DNA of 64,000 nt from Mactra quadrangularis (lineage: Eukaryota; Mollusca; Bivalvia; Venerida; Mactridae), in NCBI GenBank assembly GCA_025267735.1, contig CM046297.1, forward strand, positions 10,104,515-10,168,514. The letters run 5' to 3'. How positions within the stretch are numbered: the first letter of the stretch is position 1; every line of letters begins with the position of its first letter. Positions 43,238 to 55,339 of the stretch are shown in pieces. Made by a program: the position numbers and the translations under genes. Below the pieces are notes generated by a model. That model was given only the letters and a program-made list of their open reading frames with translations. It made no database searches and had not been told where the DNA came from.

Positions 43238-46200
43238 TCACGACTGACACCGTCCACAGAATTTCCTACAATGCATCTCCACCCAGTTATAGTAAGACAA
43301 TTCTGTACACACTTTACTTCCATATTCAGCACAGTTGGTTATTGTGTCTTGACAATCATTACCTTCAATACAAATTATAAAAATATTTCTTTGTATAAAT
43401 ATTTAAAATTATGGAGGTTTAACAGAACCTATACTGTCGAGATATTCTCGCCAAAACAAATGACATAATGTTGTATTTGTGTACAAACATATCACAAATA
43501 AAACGCATACAAATTTGAAAGAAATCATTGTAAAATATGTATAAATCATGTATAAAATATGCTTGTCTAATGAGTTCTGGACTGAGTTTTCAACGTACAC
43601 TTGTAGCCACGTAAATCTAGTAAAAACACATGTTGGCAAACAATTCTTCATAAAGTACTACTTAATAAAAACCTCTGTATAAGTATGACATAAAATACTT
43701 CACATAAATTGTGTCATGTATTTATCTTAATAAATCTCACAAGAGCGTGCGTGACCGAGTGGTTACGACATTATACTGTTCATTATTGGATAGCCAGCTA
43801 CGCGTTGTTATACAAATCCAATCCAAAACATGCATCGTTGTTTGCCTTGTGTATTAAACCTTATCGTACTAGCTCAGTACTGGATCACCAGGAAGCAAAC
43901 TTATAGGTGATACATCTAAGTTGTAAGAACTTATTTCACTATCGAGTTAAAATGAATTTGTACAATTTTTCTCGCATTTTATAAAACAATATTTGTGATT
44001 AAATGCACTTATGATGTTTTACTCTTTATTTGAAAGAAAATACAGCACCCGATTTAACTTAAGCCACTTTTTTTACTGGTTAGAGGTTTTGAACAAAGAA
44101 CCAGACTCTCAAAGGCAAATTGTCGCTATTTACTTATCGTATTTCTACTCAATATACTTAGAGAATCGAAGTACTTACTACAACGGTTGCAATGTTTTTT
44201 ACAATTTTCATTGACCCAACTATAAAATTTGACGTCATCACATATTTTTGTTCCATATTGTGAACAATCAGGGTAAACATCAGTACATGGGGCTGAAATG
44301 ATAGAAGTTTTACTTGATATAGAAAATAAATAACATTTTTTATGTAACAGCCTCAGTCGGGCTGAGGGTTTACGCATGAAGATATTTTGACCATCATTCG
44401 TGGCGATGGCGCACATTTACTCATAATTGCCGATACCTGTAGAGGGACAATGGGCGGTACTTGGATCGCCTTGTGGCACGTACAAAACAACAAAACAAAA
44501 GGGAGTTTGTCCGGTTCCAAAGAAAAATGTTCACCTCGAAAAAAACCGCATGGTGTGTATGTACATTGTTATAAAGCAATATTTCAGTGGATGGGTGACG
44601 TGTTAGAGATCAAGAGGTCCCGGGAACAAATGTCGCTAGTGACTGTGACTGCTTATTTTTTTGTTAAAAAGGTAGGACATTAATTCCTATGAGTGAGATA
44701 TTTTTCTACGACAAAATATCACCCTCAGTAAAATACTACAAAATCAAAATTATTATAACTATTATAATTATTTTTCACATTCGAACTTAAAGATTGAATT
44801 AAACAAGGATGGTACAAAAAGTGCAATTATTCTTTTCAAGTTTGTTTGTTGGAAAGACTAAATCTCTGGATTTAGCTGTTAACCAACTACTAAGCGCATA
44901 ATTTCGTCAGTGACTGACAACTGCCCTACATAATTAAAATCACTGGTAGTAGTAAGAATGGCCGTAGAAATAATTTCATGACCAAGCTCCACGAAAGTAT
45001 GCCCTGCCCAGGAATCGAACCCACGACCCCTCGATCAGTAGACTTGCGTGCTACCAACTGAGCTAGCCGGGTGGCTTCTAAACAATTTGTCGTTAGAATA
45101 TACTGTGAAAGAACGAACTGATAAAAACAATTATCATACTTACGTCCATTGTTATCAGAATCCATGTATCTTCCTACACCAACATGAGAGGCTGTGAAAT
45201 AGAAATAAAATATGTATATTGATGATATGTTGTTACTATGGTAACAGTTGTATGGCTCACTCCGAAATGTCTGCTTCTCGCGGCCATGGTAACATGGTAC
45301 AGTGTAGTACACACGACGAATGCGAAGATCCAGTTCCGAGTTGTGACTGCTTATAAGTTGGTTAGCTCCGTATTTCGCTGTACATAAAGCCGTAATGAAG
45401 CGTAAAATAAAATTAATTTGTAGAAATATATATCCTTGGTTTTAAGGGGTCATGGGTTGTAATTAAACAAGGAGCATGGCTAAGTATCAATAAATTTCTT
45501 CGAACTTAAAAAATATGTTAAACATTGCAATTGTTTGGCTACTCTGAGTTTGGGTAGATTGTTACAGAATTTATATCATGTTTTAGCCCGGAATGTGAGT
45601 TTTATTGAGAGGACACGTGTAAGTTGTCAGTTACTGATGGAATTATGTGCCTAGTAACTAAATAACAGCCAAATCCAGAGATTTGGTCTTTCACGGAACG
45701 AAGAGTAAGTTGACTGACCGTCGTGATATGACCTATACAATGTGTTGCTACGGCGTTAAGACCAACAAAAAGAAAAGAGAAGTTATAATGTGTATTAGGG
45801 CTAAAACAGAAAGTTGTCTAATAGTATCTAATACATGTGTCTACATAATACATACGTGTTGCGTCTTTACACATTCCACAATATTTTGGACAGTTGGTCA
45901 TCTTCCATGAGATAAATTGTGGATCTGTGCAAATTGTAGGTGGATATATATTACATGTTACTGTATCTTGACATGTTTCTATAATAATTATAATAAAATA
46001 AATAGATACTTCAATTAGAGATCCAACACCGTCAGGCAAGGCCCAAATTTACCTGTGAGCCTCAATCTGAAACAAATACAGCAAGATTACATATACCTGC
46101 AGCGTGTTCAATTACCCTAAATGTTCCGTAACGTTAGGTTCGGGACTACTCAAGCCAAAGACAACTCAACTCGAGAAAACTCAATACCTCGCAAACGATT

Positions 46201-47018
46201 TGAGTTGTCCCAACTATGGGTTAAGTTATCCATAAGTTGAGTTGTCTACAGGCTGAGTTATCCCGTACCCGTAACGTTCGCTAATAGTCGTTACTGAACA
46301 CGCTACTGCAAAACACACCTATTTAGAATACCTTATTACAAAATCAAGCGAGTTTTGGCAATTTTTAAGCCCCAAAATGCTTTATTTGAGAAGACAAAAT
46401 TCCTTATATTTAGACCATTTCGCTATAGAAATACATGTACGCGACTTTTTATGGTCCTATCAGTGGAAAATATTTCATATATAGAGACAATCAGGTTTTT
46501 TACAAAGCCTTCAATACAATGTATGTCATTCACAGTAACCCGACTATATTACTTCACAGCAATCAAACTAAAGCGATTAACTCTGTCCTTGACACAAGGT
46601 CACAGAGGACATTTTGTCCTCACTAACAAAATAAAATTATTAGAATGAAAAGCCTGACTAAATTATATTGCAAGCTTTTTGTAGGAACTGTGCGACAAAG
46701 TTTCATCAGAACAGGACAGATTTTATTCGTTGGGCGAAGTTCCATCAACGTATTCGGTTAAATTTAATGATGTATTAGATGCATATAATCAAACATAAAA
46801 AAGCGCATTTGACGTAGTCCCATAACAGCTTATGTCATATCTTATAGAGTCATTAGTTCTTTGATTCCCAGAAATGTCTACGTACTGTAGCAAAATAATC
46901 GTATAAATAACAGGATTTTCACAAATACAGAAATTAAATTTTACATACCATCGCAAGCTACATTGTAAATCAAACTCAAACAGCAAACAACACTCAATAG
47001 TTTTCTGTTAAAATCCAT
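43238..47018 (-). CDS. Secreted protein with three ShKT domains, five exons
   Basis: On the minus strand, exons 47018-46949, 45978-45856, 45191-45144, 44292-44179 and 43362-43238 join to 159 aa. Every internal junction is phase 1 and all donors are GTATGT or GTAAGT. Exon 1 is a signal peptide (MDFNRKLLSVV, hydrophobic core, NVACD). Exons 2, 4 and 5 each encode one ShKT domain with six Cys, ending FCGRC-like (KYCGMC, KHCNRC, KFCGRC). Exon 3 is a 16-residue linker. ShKT modules occur alone in some ion-channel-blocking peptides but are common in ordinary secreted animal proteins and enzymes. With no enzyme domain here, the role is open (defence, matrix or venom-like are all possible). TATAAAG on the minus strand at 47191-47185 fits a promoter. 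Introns hold SINE sequence and a MITE. Confidence 0.85.
44840..45077 (-). mobile_element. tRNA-derived SINE, in ShKT gene intron 3
   Basis: On the minus strand: CGGCTAGCTCAGTTGGTAGC (A box), GTGGGTTCGATTCCTGG (B box), GTCAGTCACTGACGAAATTA, AAATCCAGAGATTTAG. It lacks the GGCGTTAAACC end, so it is 3'-truncated. Same family as 9284 and 54006. Confidence 0.85.
45593..45780 (+). mobile_element. SINE 3' fragment, in ShKT gene intron 2
   Basis: The 3' half of the same SINE family on the plus strand: TTGTCAGTTACTGATGGAAT, AAATCCAGAGATTTGG, GTTGACTGACCGTCGTGATA, CTACGGCGTTAAGACCAACA. Confidence 0.8.
46097..46308. mobile_element. MITE of the GACAACTCAACCCG family, in ShKT gene intron 1
   Basis: GCGTGTTCAATTACCCTAAA on the left, GTCGTTACTGAACACGC then TA on the right. 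The interior has ACAACTCAAC and GTTGAGTTGTC blocks in both orientations. Confidence 0.8.
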
Positions 47019-47811
47019 TTTATATGTAATTATATCTTAAAACTTTACTGAAGATAAACAGCAACTTCAATCAGAATGAGTTAATAGAATTCTAACAGAA
47101 AATAGTTCTAATAAAATAGTTCGACGTAGATGTACTTCAAGGTACAGTGAGGATAGTATGATACCGCGGACAGTGTTCGTTCTTCTTTATATTACTGTTT
47201 AAAATGACCTTTAACCCTGATATTATATCATCAACAAGGTCCCAGTAAGATTAACTTTAAACAAATGATGGATTACTCCGTACTTTTTATTTACAAATTA
47301 CTACGCGGCGGAATGTTTTACGTACCGCGGTTGTGAAGCATATTTTAATCGGTAAAGGTCATCTAATATATAACGGTCAAGTTTAAGTAAATGATGGTGA
47401 AAATTAAATATTTCAATTAAGTTACCAGGGTTATCTGAGTCTGTTGACGTGATAAAATCATCGTTTATATTTTTCAAGCTCAACTGGTCAATTTCAGTAC
47501 TAATTTTTCTGTCCAATAGCTCATTTTTCCGATGTATCGCTAATTTCTAAAGTACCAGTCAATTTCTTTCTGCAACGTTTTGCTGTATTAACTTGAAAGG
47601 TGCTGACAAACTGCGACATAGATTTGATCTTGGATTCCCGGTCTGTTTTTCCAATTCACTTTACGTTATGTTATTGTATAAACCACTTTTCTCCATTTAT
47701 TGCACATTGCACAAAAAGCACCAAAATGGCAAGGTATAACAGTAGTTAAGCCTTATTTGTTTTAGTTCGATCGTAAAGCATGTTCTTATTAATCACTCTC
47801 ACGTCCGCAAC

Positions 47812-48030
47812 CTGGTCCACGAAGAAACGAAAAAACGAAGATACGACAGATGTAAGGCGAAAACACGACACATTTTATCTGTCGTATTGTTGTATTTATT
47901 TTGTCGTGTGTTCGTTTCTTCGTGGCGAAGAAACGAAAAGACGAAGATACGACAAACTATGGATTTGTCGTGTCTTCGTGTTTTCGTTTCTTCGCGGCGA
48001 AGAAACGAAAATACGACATGGCATAAATCA
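47812..48030. repeat. Inverted-repeat cluster (TTCGTTTCTTCG)
   Basis: Several mirrored copies of TTCGTTTCTTCG and CGAAGAAACGAA, each next to a GTCTTCGT, ATACGACA or TGTCGTAT tract. The stretch is open in three frames on both strands (47780-48205, 47799-48035), which reflects the symmetry and is not evidence of coding. Confidence 0.75.
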
Positions 48031-48239
48031 GCCACTATACTTGTCGGATTTGTATGGTATACGTACTGAAGGCCAAGCAGAAAGGTTGGCTGCAGATTTC
48101 ATCTTCAACGCCAGTTTTTTACTTTATGCAAATATGGGAAAAAGAAAATGGGAAGACAAAAAACTAACTAAATCTATACACAAGCACATTTTTTACTTAT
48201 TGTAGTACATGTATATAACTTTAATGCTATAAATGATTA

Positions 48240-49085
48240 AGTACGATATATAAATCTAAGATATGATCACCTCCTACACTTTTTACAAACCGACAAACAT
48301 TAAATAACAACTCAAATTAGATGACCTTTAATTCAAAGTGAACTAAGTGACCAGAACTCTCGGAACAAAACAGATAAATAATTAATCCCATCCACTTCAT
48401 GGGTTGGGCACAGTTGTTTTGCTTTCATATGTTGCTTCAAGTTTAAGTCAATTTTTAAAGAAATTGTCCCACAAACTAGATGATTCACTGTGTATGTAAA
48501 CAGGTAATGCCTTTTTGAGTGGGATAAGAATAAAACATGTTTCCTCTGTATAGCTGACACATGTTTGGTCCATATCTATGTCATAAATTTTTATGTGTGG
48601 GTGCTGACAATCCTACTGATTGTAGGAGACACATTTTATAGAGTCCTAATTAAACTTAAACTTCTTGATTTTGATTTAACAATTATTTCTTTACAACATA
48701 TTAAATTGCGATGTGCATAAAGGTTATCATTAATAGGCAATCAAAGTATTGAAATACAGAAAGACTTTCGTGCACATTGAAACCTAACAAATCCATACTA
48801 ATGATTACTCCTCATACATTATATTCACGTACGAATCGAGCAGGGCAAACTGCGGGCGACGTGTTTATTTTATCCTGAATTACTGGCAAATATTGTAAAG
48901 ATTTTATTTTCCCCTTCTAGCCATACACAATATGGAAGTACAGTTTTCCCCTGTACACTTATGACCAGTTAGATGACGGAACTACTTTGATCGCCTTGAA
49001 ATTGTCTGCGTAGTAAATAAGAGACAAACGTATCACTCCACTAATTAAACTAGTCAGGCATTTTCGTCGATAGTTTTCGATTTGT
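48240..49085. other. Intergenic DNA, no gene seen
   Basis: AT-rich sequence with no recognisable exon or repeat apart from scattered simple tracts. Confidence 0.4.
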
Positions 49086-49495
49086 GGTCAATTCCCGTGA
49101 ACAGATATCCTGTAGACCGCTGTCGTACAGGATCTCTACTGTCTCCATGGAAGGTCACGTCGAGATGAACTTTGTGTCGACCAATCAATGCGTAGCTTTC
49201 ATCTAGACGAAACACTATAAATAACATTTTGATTTCGTAATTTCTTTTTTAGACCAAGTTTGCAAGCTAATTTAACAGCGGTATCATTTACAGTCTGCGA
49301 CTGGGCGGCTCATTTTAAAATTGCGTGACGTAGACGATATAAACAAGTTACGTATCATAACAATTTCGTCATTAATATTATGATGAGAAAAGGTCACTCG
49401 AACGTGACCCTCGTTTGAAAAAGGCCAGATCTAAATTAGCGAGTAGGCGAGCGGAAAATTTTAGATCGGGTTTTAATTAGATTGGATTTGTGGTA
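49086..49495 (+). repeat. Dispersed repeat of about 400 bp, fullest copy
   Basis: From CCGTGAACAGATATCCTGTA through GTCACGTCGAGATGA, TCTAGACGAAACACTA, AGACCAAGTTTGCAAGC, GCGTGACGTAGACGAT to ATCGGGTTTTAATTAGATTG. Related copies lie at 8460, 41041 (-), 50275 and 56065 (-). No terminal inverted repeat or open frame was found; class unknown. Confidence 0.8.
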
Positions 49496-49555
49496 TAACT
49501 TAAGCCTTACGGCGAAATCGCAGACAGTCTAAAAACTCTCTATCATAAACATATG

Positions 49556-49770
49556 CAATTAAACATATTTGGGGAAGTTTTACCCTACCATGAAAATTTG
49601 ACAATAATGTCAATTTTCCTCCATTCAAAAGGTATATGGAGAAGTTTCCGGCCTTGTGGATGGGTAGGTGAGTACTGGTTATAGACAATGGTCCAGGAAA
49701 GCAAGGTTAGGTGCGCTTGACGCCGTAAAATGACCAAAATGTGTTGACTCGGCGTAAAACCCAGTAAATA
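49556..49770 (+). mobile_element. SINE fragment with CGGCGTAAAACCCAG tail
   Basis: TTTGACAATAATGTCAATTT, GTTTCCGGCCTTGTGGATGG, GTCCAGGAAAGCAAGG and tail GTGTTGACTCGGCGTAAAAC. Colinear with 38010-38275, lacking the tRNA head. Confidence 0.8.
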
Positions 49771-50274
49771 AATATAGCAACAAATTTGTTTCAGTAGAGC
49801 TAATCGTCTGCAAATATAATTTCTTGGCGTATAAAATCAACTACGTTTGTTATTGTAATAATCATTAATTTTTTTAATTCACAAGTCATTAATACAAAAA
49901 TGTGATCATTTTTTTCCGTATTTGTTATCTTTATATTATCTCTTTGTTTGAAAGTTTCCTTAAACCAGGAGGAAGTCTAGCTTAATGTGATTAATTGAAG
50001 TTTTACCCGTTTTCCCGAAAATATCTTATGAAATATCAAAAACTTTTTTTCCTGAATCAAATGATACATACATTTTTATACATCCTTGCATTATCTTTTT
50101 CTGACTCATTAGACAAATTACTCACAAGCTGCGTTGACTAATCAGAGGTCATAGAATAGTGCAGTAAAGAATAAATATTATGATATTATATGATAAGATA
50201 ATTTATTAGCATATGATGCAACATGCAAAGGAATAAGACAAGAATGAACAAAAGACACCACGCTCGACTTAATC

Positions 50275-50570
50275 TCCGTAAACAGATATCCTGTAGAGCG
50301 TTGTCGCACAGGACCTCTAAGGTTCGCATGGAGGGTCACGTTGAGATGACCTTTATGTCAACGAAGCACTATTAATAGCATTTTTATTTCGAAATTTCTA
50401 CTTTTAGACCAAGGTTTGCGAACTAATTTGACAGCGGTATTATTCACATTCCGCGATTGGACGGCTCATTTCAAATTGAGTGATGTAGACGATGTAAACA
50501 AGTTACTAAACACATCGATTTCGTCATGAATATTATAATGAGAAAAGGCCACATGAACGTGACCTGAACG
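50275..50570 (+). repeat. Dispersed repeat of about 400 bp, 3'-shortened copy
   Basis: CCGTAAACAGATATCCTGTA through GTCATGAATATTATAATGAG and CATGAACGTGACC. It stops before the TTAGCGAGTAGGCGAGCGG part of the family. Confidence 0.8.
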
Positions 50571-50848
50571 TTAGCTATAAGCTAACTAAAACAAACCTTA
50601 TAGACTTCTACATGGCAAGAGTGGTATAGATGAATCTCTTTAAAACTTGTGATCATAACATTTCTATGGAAATTATTGGTAAAACAACTCTAAGCATATA
50701 ATGGAAACAATTCTGTCAAACTCAAGCTAAAATTGTGAAAAACGTCATTTGACCTACAGTTGCAACCTCGTAAACATGTGTTGGGTTCCACGTAATAATT
50801 GACCAACGAGAGTTGTCGAAATTGGCGGCCATTTTTCATTGGACAATT

Positions 50849-51034
50849 ATTACGTGCGCACGTAAAGCTATTGCGTGGCCACGTAAACGTTATTGCGTGC
50901 GCACGTAAAAGCTACTGCGTGGGCACGTAAAGCTATTACGTGACTACGTAAAAGCTATTGCGTGCGCACGTAAAGCTATTACGTGGCCACGTAAAAGCTA
51001 TTGCGTGCGCACGTAAAAGCTACTGCGTGGCCAC
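50849..51034 (+). repeat. Nine-unit array of palindromic (G/A)CGTG-CACGT sites
   Basis: Nine units of 20-22 bp, each a near-perfect palindrome (GCGTGCGCACGT or GCGTGGCCACGT types) spaced by AAAGCTA or AAAAGCTA. The array is preceded by an inverted pair, CACGTAATAATTGACCAA and TTGGACAATTATTACGTG, around 50789-50856. Confidence 0.95.
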
Positions 51035-51041
51035 GTAATAG

Positions 51042-51997
51042 AAGAGGTATTTTAAATATTTCTCCATGTCAACTCTATGCCATCGTAAGATCCTGTCACA
51101 AATTGGCAATTGTTGAAATACAATTGCAAAAATTTAACCAAAACTTACAAATACTGTTACATTAATGCATCAAGAAACGCCGACTCCAACGCCAATGCAC
51201 AACTGAGTAAAATAACCTTCACCGTTCGTCGAATAGGTGAGCTATAATTGTACAAAATGTACTTGAAGCTTATGTTAATTAATAAATTAATTACAAATAC
51301 TAAAGGGTTGAAATATTTGACCTCGTTGTAGCGAGACAGATAAATTTGTTTATAATTCAAAGATGTGTAAACACTACGTTTGTTTAAACATGTTCAAAAT
51401 TTTGATAAACTTATAAATAATCAGAAGTTTTGTTGAACGAATTTATATGAAACTATTTGAGTAGTCGTGAAAACTGGAAGCGGTGTTATCAAACAATAGA
51501 ATTTGTAAACAATGAAGACAAGTTAAATAAAAGATGAAACAGTTTAAAGAGTGAATAAATAAATCAAATAGCAATTGTTGTTACATTAATTTTCCTGGTA
51601 TGTATTTATATATTCATTAAGAACCAATCACCTGTCCGTTATTTTTTAAATCGTAGTGTAATCGGATAACCTTGGTTGTTACTCTTAGCAATACTTGTGG
51701 CGTATTTTACAAAGCATACGGAAAGACCCGTTAGTTTACGATTTTCGTATACCATTAATTGAATTGTAGTGGTCACCAATATGTTAAGATATATCATCGC
51801 TGGACTCAATATGGCCAAGTACATCATTTAATGACAGCATTTCTATGTTCTTGTTTAGCTACGTGTTGGATCATAGTTATAGACTGCAACATTCGGAACT
51901 TTTCGGCGATTTTTTACGCAAATATATCTTCGTAGAAGATCGCCGAGGTAGTTCCGAATGAGACGGCAATCACATTTGTTACCAGTCTGATTGTCTT
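51042..51997. other. Intergenic DNA, no gene seen
   Basis: AT-rich sequence with no recognisable gene. A short inverted repeat at about 51893-51952 (CATTCGGAACTTTTCGGCGA and mirrored CGCCGAGGTAGTTCCGAATG) is probably a decayed MITE. Confidence 0.4.
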
Positions 51998-52076
51998 CAT
52001 TCTCGTACCCCGAGGTTATTAAGATTCTCGATACAAGCTCGAGAATCTTGATAACCTCGGGGTACGAGCTAGAATG
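51998..52076. repeat. 75-bp micro-palindrome, best-preserved copy 5
   Basis: A 79-bp near-perfect hairpin: CATTCTCGTACCCCGAGGTT, then ATTAAGATTCTCGA, a loop at ATACAAGC, and the inverse arm ending GGGTACGAGCTAGAATG. Only a few mismatches in about 35 bp of stem. Confidence 0.9.
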
Positions 52077-52176
52077 GATTGTTTTGCGCGGTTTTTTTTT
52101 GTTTGGTTTTTTTTGCTTAATTTTAAAGCCGAATTCTGTCTTGTGATTTCTGACGTTCATGTTCAATATAAGGATT

Positions 52177-52242
52177 CATTTTCATACCCAGAGGCTATCG
52201 AGATTCTGGATCGAGAATCTTTAACCTCTGCGTACGAGAATG
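52177..52242. repeat. 75-bp micro-palindrome, copy 6
   Basis: CATTTTCATACCCAGAGGCT, centre GGATCGAG, right arm TAACCTCTGCGTACGAGAATG. Only 100 bp from copy 5 and slightly shortened. Confidence 0.8.
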
Positions 52243-53025
52243 TATAGGATTAAAATTAAATTATGTCGTAGGATACCAACTCCAGCAGACACCAGTTAGG
52301 AACTCATGATGTTAAACAAATTAAATCTAAGGTCACTAACCTATGTAAAAACATAATCGAGACAGTAATTGACTATACCATATTATATGTCATCCTCAGT
52401 AACCCTGGGTATTATTCGTCAAGGCATTAGTACCGAGGGTGTCCGACGCTGATAATATGTACATTGTATAACAAACTATGATAATGTCAATGACTTTGAT
52501 ATGAAGGTCATAACGTCATATTATCATTTCTTTAAAGGTGTATGAACTACAGATGTGTTTTATACGAAATGACGCATAAATATTTTATCATTTATTTGGG
52601 TTCAATGTCCGTCTGGCATTGTCTGTATAAAATTTAACTTTTTCATTTGATTTAACGCCTATTTCTATATTACATATTCAATGGCGTTGTACAAAAGATA
52701 AATAATAACAATAATAAATAAGTAAAAACTCTCCAATAAATACATACTGTATATGCAATTGCACAAAACAAAATAAAATTTATCACACATGATTTTATAT
52801 AGAGTGTTTGTGTATTTTGTGGGGCTTTTTTATTAAGTTTTTTATATTTCAAGTTTATTGGACCTACATCATTCACATTTCATGATTAGACTGAATTTTA
52901 CATTTTTTTATTTGATATTGAAAATTGGTGTCCTGTATAAAGAACAGGAGAAGTATAACATAGAAACCTGCGAAGTATTTTGGTAAAAGTATAGGCAAGT
53001 ATAGAAAGAATGTGGTTGGAAACAA

Positions 53026-53322
53026 GGCGGATCCAGGATTTTTTTCTAGGTGGGGGTCCGAACTTTTTTATAGGGGGTCCGAACTTTTCTAGGGGGTCAT
53101 AACCTCGAACCACAACAACATTATACCCATTTTGCAGAAAAAATGAAACATATTGATAGTAAAAACTACATAACCATTAAATCTATGTTAAGAATCGAGA
53201 AAAATGGTTTCATGCTACTTAAATGATTGACATACAGGCAAGAAATACACTAACGGAGAGGTACATTTTCCAAATTCTTGGAGGGGTCCGAATCCCCCTG
53301 ATCCCCTCCCGCTGGATCCGCC
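53026..53322. mobile_element. GGATCC-end MITE, second copy
   Basis: GGCGGATCCAGGATTTTTTT on the left and CTGGATCCGCC on the right. The interior has GGGGGTCCGAACTTTT repeats and TACACTAACGGAGAGGTAC. Matches 31090-31366. Confidence 0.85.
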
Positions 53323-54005
53323 TATGGAAAGAATTGGGGTGGAAAGAAAGGGTGATAAAGAGAGAATGAGAGTGAGTGGACAGGAAAGTACAGACGCGTG
53401 GCGATGGAAAAAGAGAGACAACATATCTCTTAATTTCTTGAAATTTCTACTGAATATGTTTAATTTTACTTTTGGTCCCCACAAGACGCATGGAGAATAA
53501 GGAAGATTTCTGTATCCAGAGATCGATCTTATCTGATCTCAAAGCATTTCTTTCGAGTACAATTTTGCGTGGGCATTGAATTTTTTGGCGTTGATGATAT
53601 CGAGATGTGTACTTCAAGTGTTATTTACGGAGCAACACCCTTTGAACACATCGATTATGCATATATGACAAGATACAAGATACAAAGCGATTTATTTAAA
53701 GTCGGGCTTACATATATTAATGAATGATCAATATGGCAACGTTTGGCGTTTGGCAACCCATCAGTATTTCACAATGTTTCAACAATATGTCCTATTTCTT
53801 TAACTTGTGTTAATACTATAATACTTATGTTTAAAAGAATCTGTCAACTTACATAGACCAAACCTATATCTCAAGTGTTAGATCGTGGGGATATTAATCT
53901 TGGTGTGTATGATATAAGGGTGGTACTTAATGATAGATATTTGTACAGTTTTTATACCATAATCCTAGTCATCTACATGTATTTTCATTGAGCTGTAATA
54001 AGGTG

Positions 54006-54319
54006 CCGCCCGACTAGGTCAGTTGGTAGCACGCAAGTCAACTGATCGAGGCGTCTGGGTTCGATTCCGGGGCGGGGCATACTTTTGTGGAGCTTGGTAA
54101 TTAAATTATTTCTACGGCCATTCTCCCTCCTACCAATGATTTTTAACTAGGTAGGACGGTTGTCAGTCACTGACGAAAGTATGCGCTTAGTAGTCAGTTA
54201 ACAGCTAAATCCAGAGATTTAGCCTCTTCATGAGGAGTGAGTAGGTTGACTGACCGCCGTTATATGACCTTTACAATGTGTTGATATGGCGTTAAATCCA
54301 ACAAAAACAAACAAACAAA
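54006..54319 (+). mobile_element. Full-length tRNA-derived SINE with target duplication
   Basis: Head ACTAGGTCAGTTGGTAGCAC, B box GGGTTCGATTCCGGG, middle TTGTCAGTCACTGACGAAAG and AAATCCAGAGATTTAG, GTTGACTGACCGCCGTTATA, tail TATGGCGTTAAATCCAACAA plus (ACAA)n. Flanked by TGAGCTGTAATAAGGTG (53989-54005) and TGAGCTGTTATTAGGTG (54320-54336), a 17-bp target duplication with two differences. Confidence 0.92.
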
Positions 54320-54737
54320 TGAGCTGTTATTAGGTGTCGCTCTTGCATTGGAATTCCTTCCTGTTCGTTCTATATAATATGTACAAATAGTTCTGAAGAT
54401 AATTGCTGATCTACTGCAACAGATTTACTCCATGTCGAGCCTTTTTCGTCACACGAGGTGCCACATAAAAACTCGAAATGATCTTTTTGTCGTATCTTCG
54501 ACCCGCGATGAGCCATTCACAACACAGTTATACACAACATCTTACTCGTAACCCGGTTAAATCCACCATTCGAACTGAGATCCAAAGCCACGATCTCTCG
54601 AGTCGTAAGCAGACACTCAACCATGTCGCAAAAAAAGCTAGTTGGAAGGCAAGGGAGTACAAGTGCCGTATTATACCTCTTCTACATTACTCATTCGTTT
54701 TAAATTTTGCCTGAAAAGAGCAAAAAACTTATTCGAA

Positions 54738-54985
54738 ACTTGTCCAACTTTTAGGCCCATACATAATCTCAAGTCGATATTCGATTTTTAATAGAAAAGT
54801 ATTGGGGAAAATTCTTAAAACGGTCATAACTCTTTTATTTTTTAAGCTTTCAATTTTGTGCAAATGATGCAAAAAACAGTTTAAACTTTCTGCTTAGTTT
54901 GGTTGTCTTTATTTTTGTGTGTGTAAAATGGTAAAGTTTTGGTCCCTGTTAAGGTCTTATTTTATTACTCACGGTACTATAAAAT
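54738..54985. repeat. Dispersed repeat of about 240 bp (TCCAACTTTTAGGCCC family)
   Basis: TGTCCAACTTTTAGGCCCAT through CGGTCATAACTCTTTTATTT to TTATTACTCACGGTACTATA. Matches the peptide-gene intron segments in units A and B and confirms the uninterrupted form of the transposon site at 10222. Confidence 0.75.
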
Positions 54986-55129
54986 AAAAGGAAAATTTTA
55001 GTACCCCATGCTGATAAAAGTTGAAAAATAAAACTATCCGGTTCTTTGATCAAATTTGTGCAAATGGCATAAGAAAGCTGTATGTTTATAGTTTTCGGAG
55101 CGCTTTTCATATTTAATATATATATGTTA

Positions 55130-55330
55130 CAGGCAATCTGTAATTTAGGCAATTTGTAAAATGGTCTGAACGTCTCTTTTAATAAGAGTTGGTAGCTTTG
55201 CAGGACATAGTGCTAATATGTTTTGCCCAGTTTAGGTCCTTATTGATGGTTACTCCTAAATATTTAGCTTTATCAGTTGACTATTATGCCCTAAAATTTA
55301 CAATACAAAAATGTCTAGTTTTAACCAAGT
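55130..55330 (-). pseudogene. LINE reverse transcriptase C-terminal remnant
   Basis: The minus strand encodes, with internal stops, DKAKYLGVTINKDLNWAKHI, the motif that follows the palm domain in CR1/jockey-like ORF2. It may be the displaced continuation of the LINE at 58.5-60.9 kb, which stops at the equivalent point. Confidence 0.6.
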
Positions 55331-55339
55331 TACATACTC

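Noticed and set aside
47301..47660. Minus-strand coding-like stretch (DRKISTEIDQLSLK and neighbours)
   Set aside because: Needs at least one frameshift, has no recognisable domain and no consistent splice sites; possibly an old pseudogene but unsupported.
47780..48205. 141-codon frame with repeated FVSFLRGEETK
   Set aside because: Produced by the inverted TTCGTTTCTTCG repeats, which are open in several frames on both strands.
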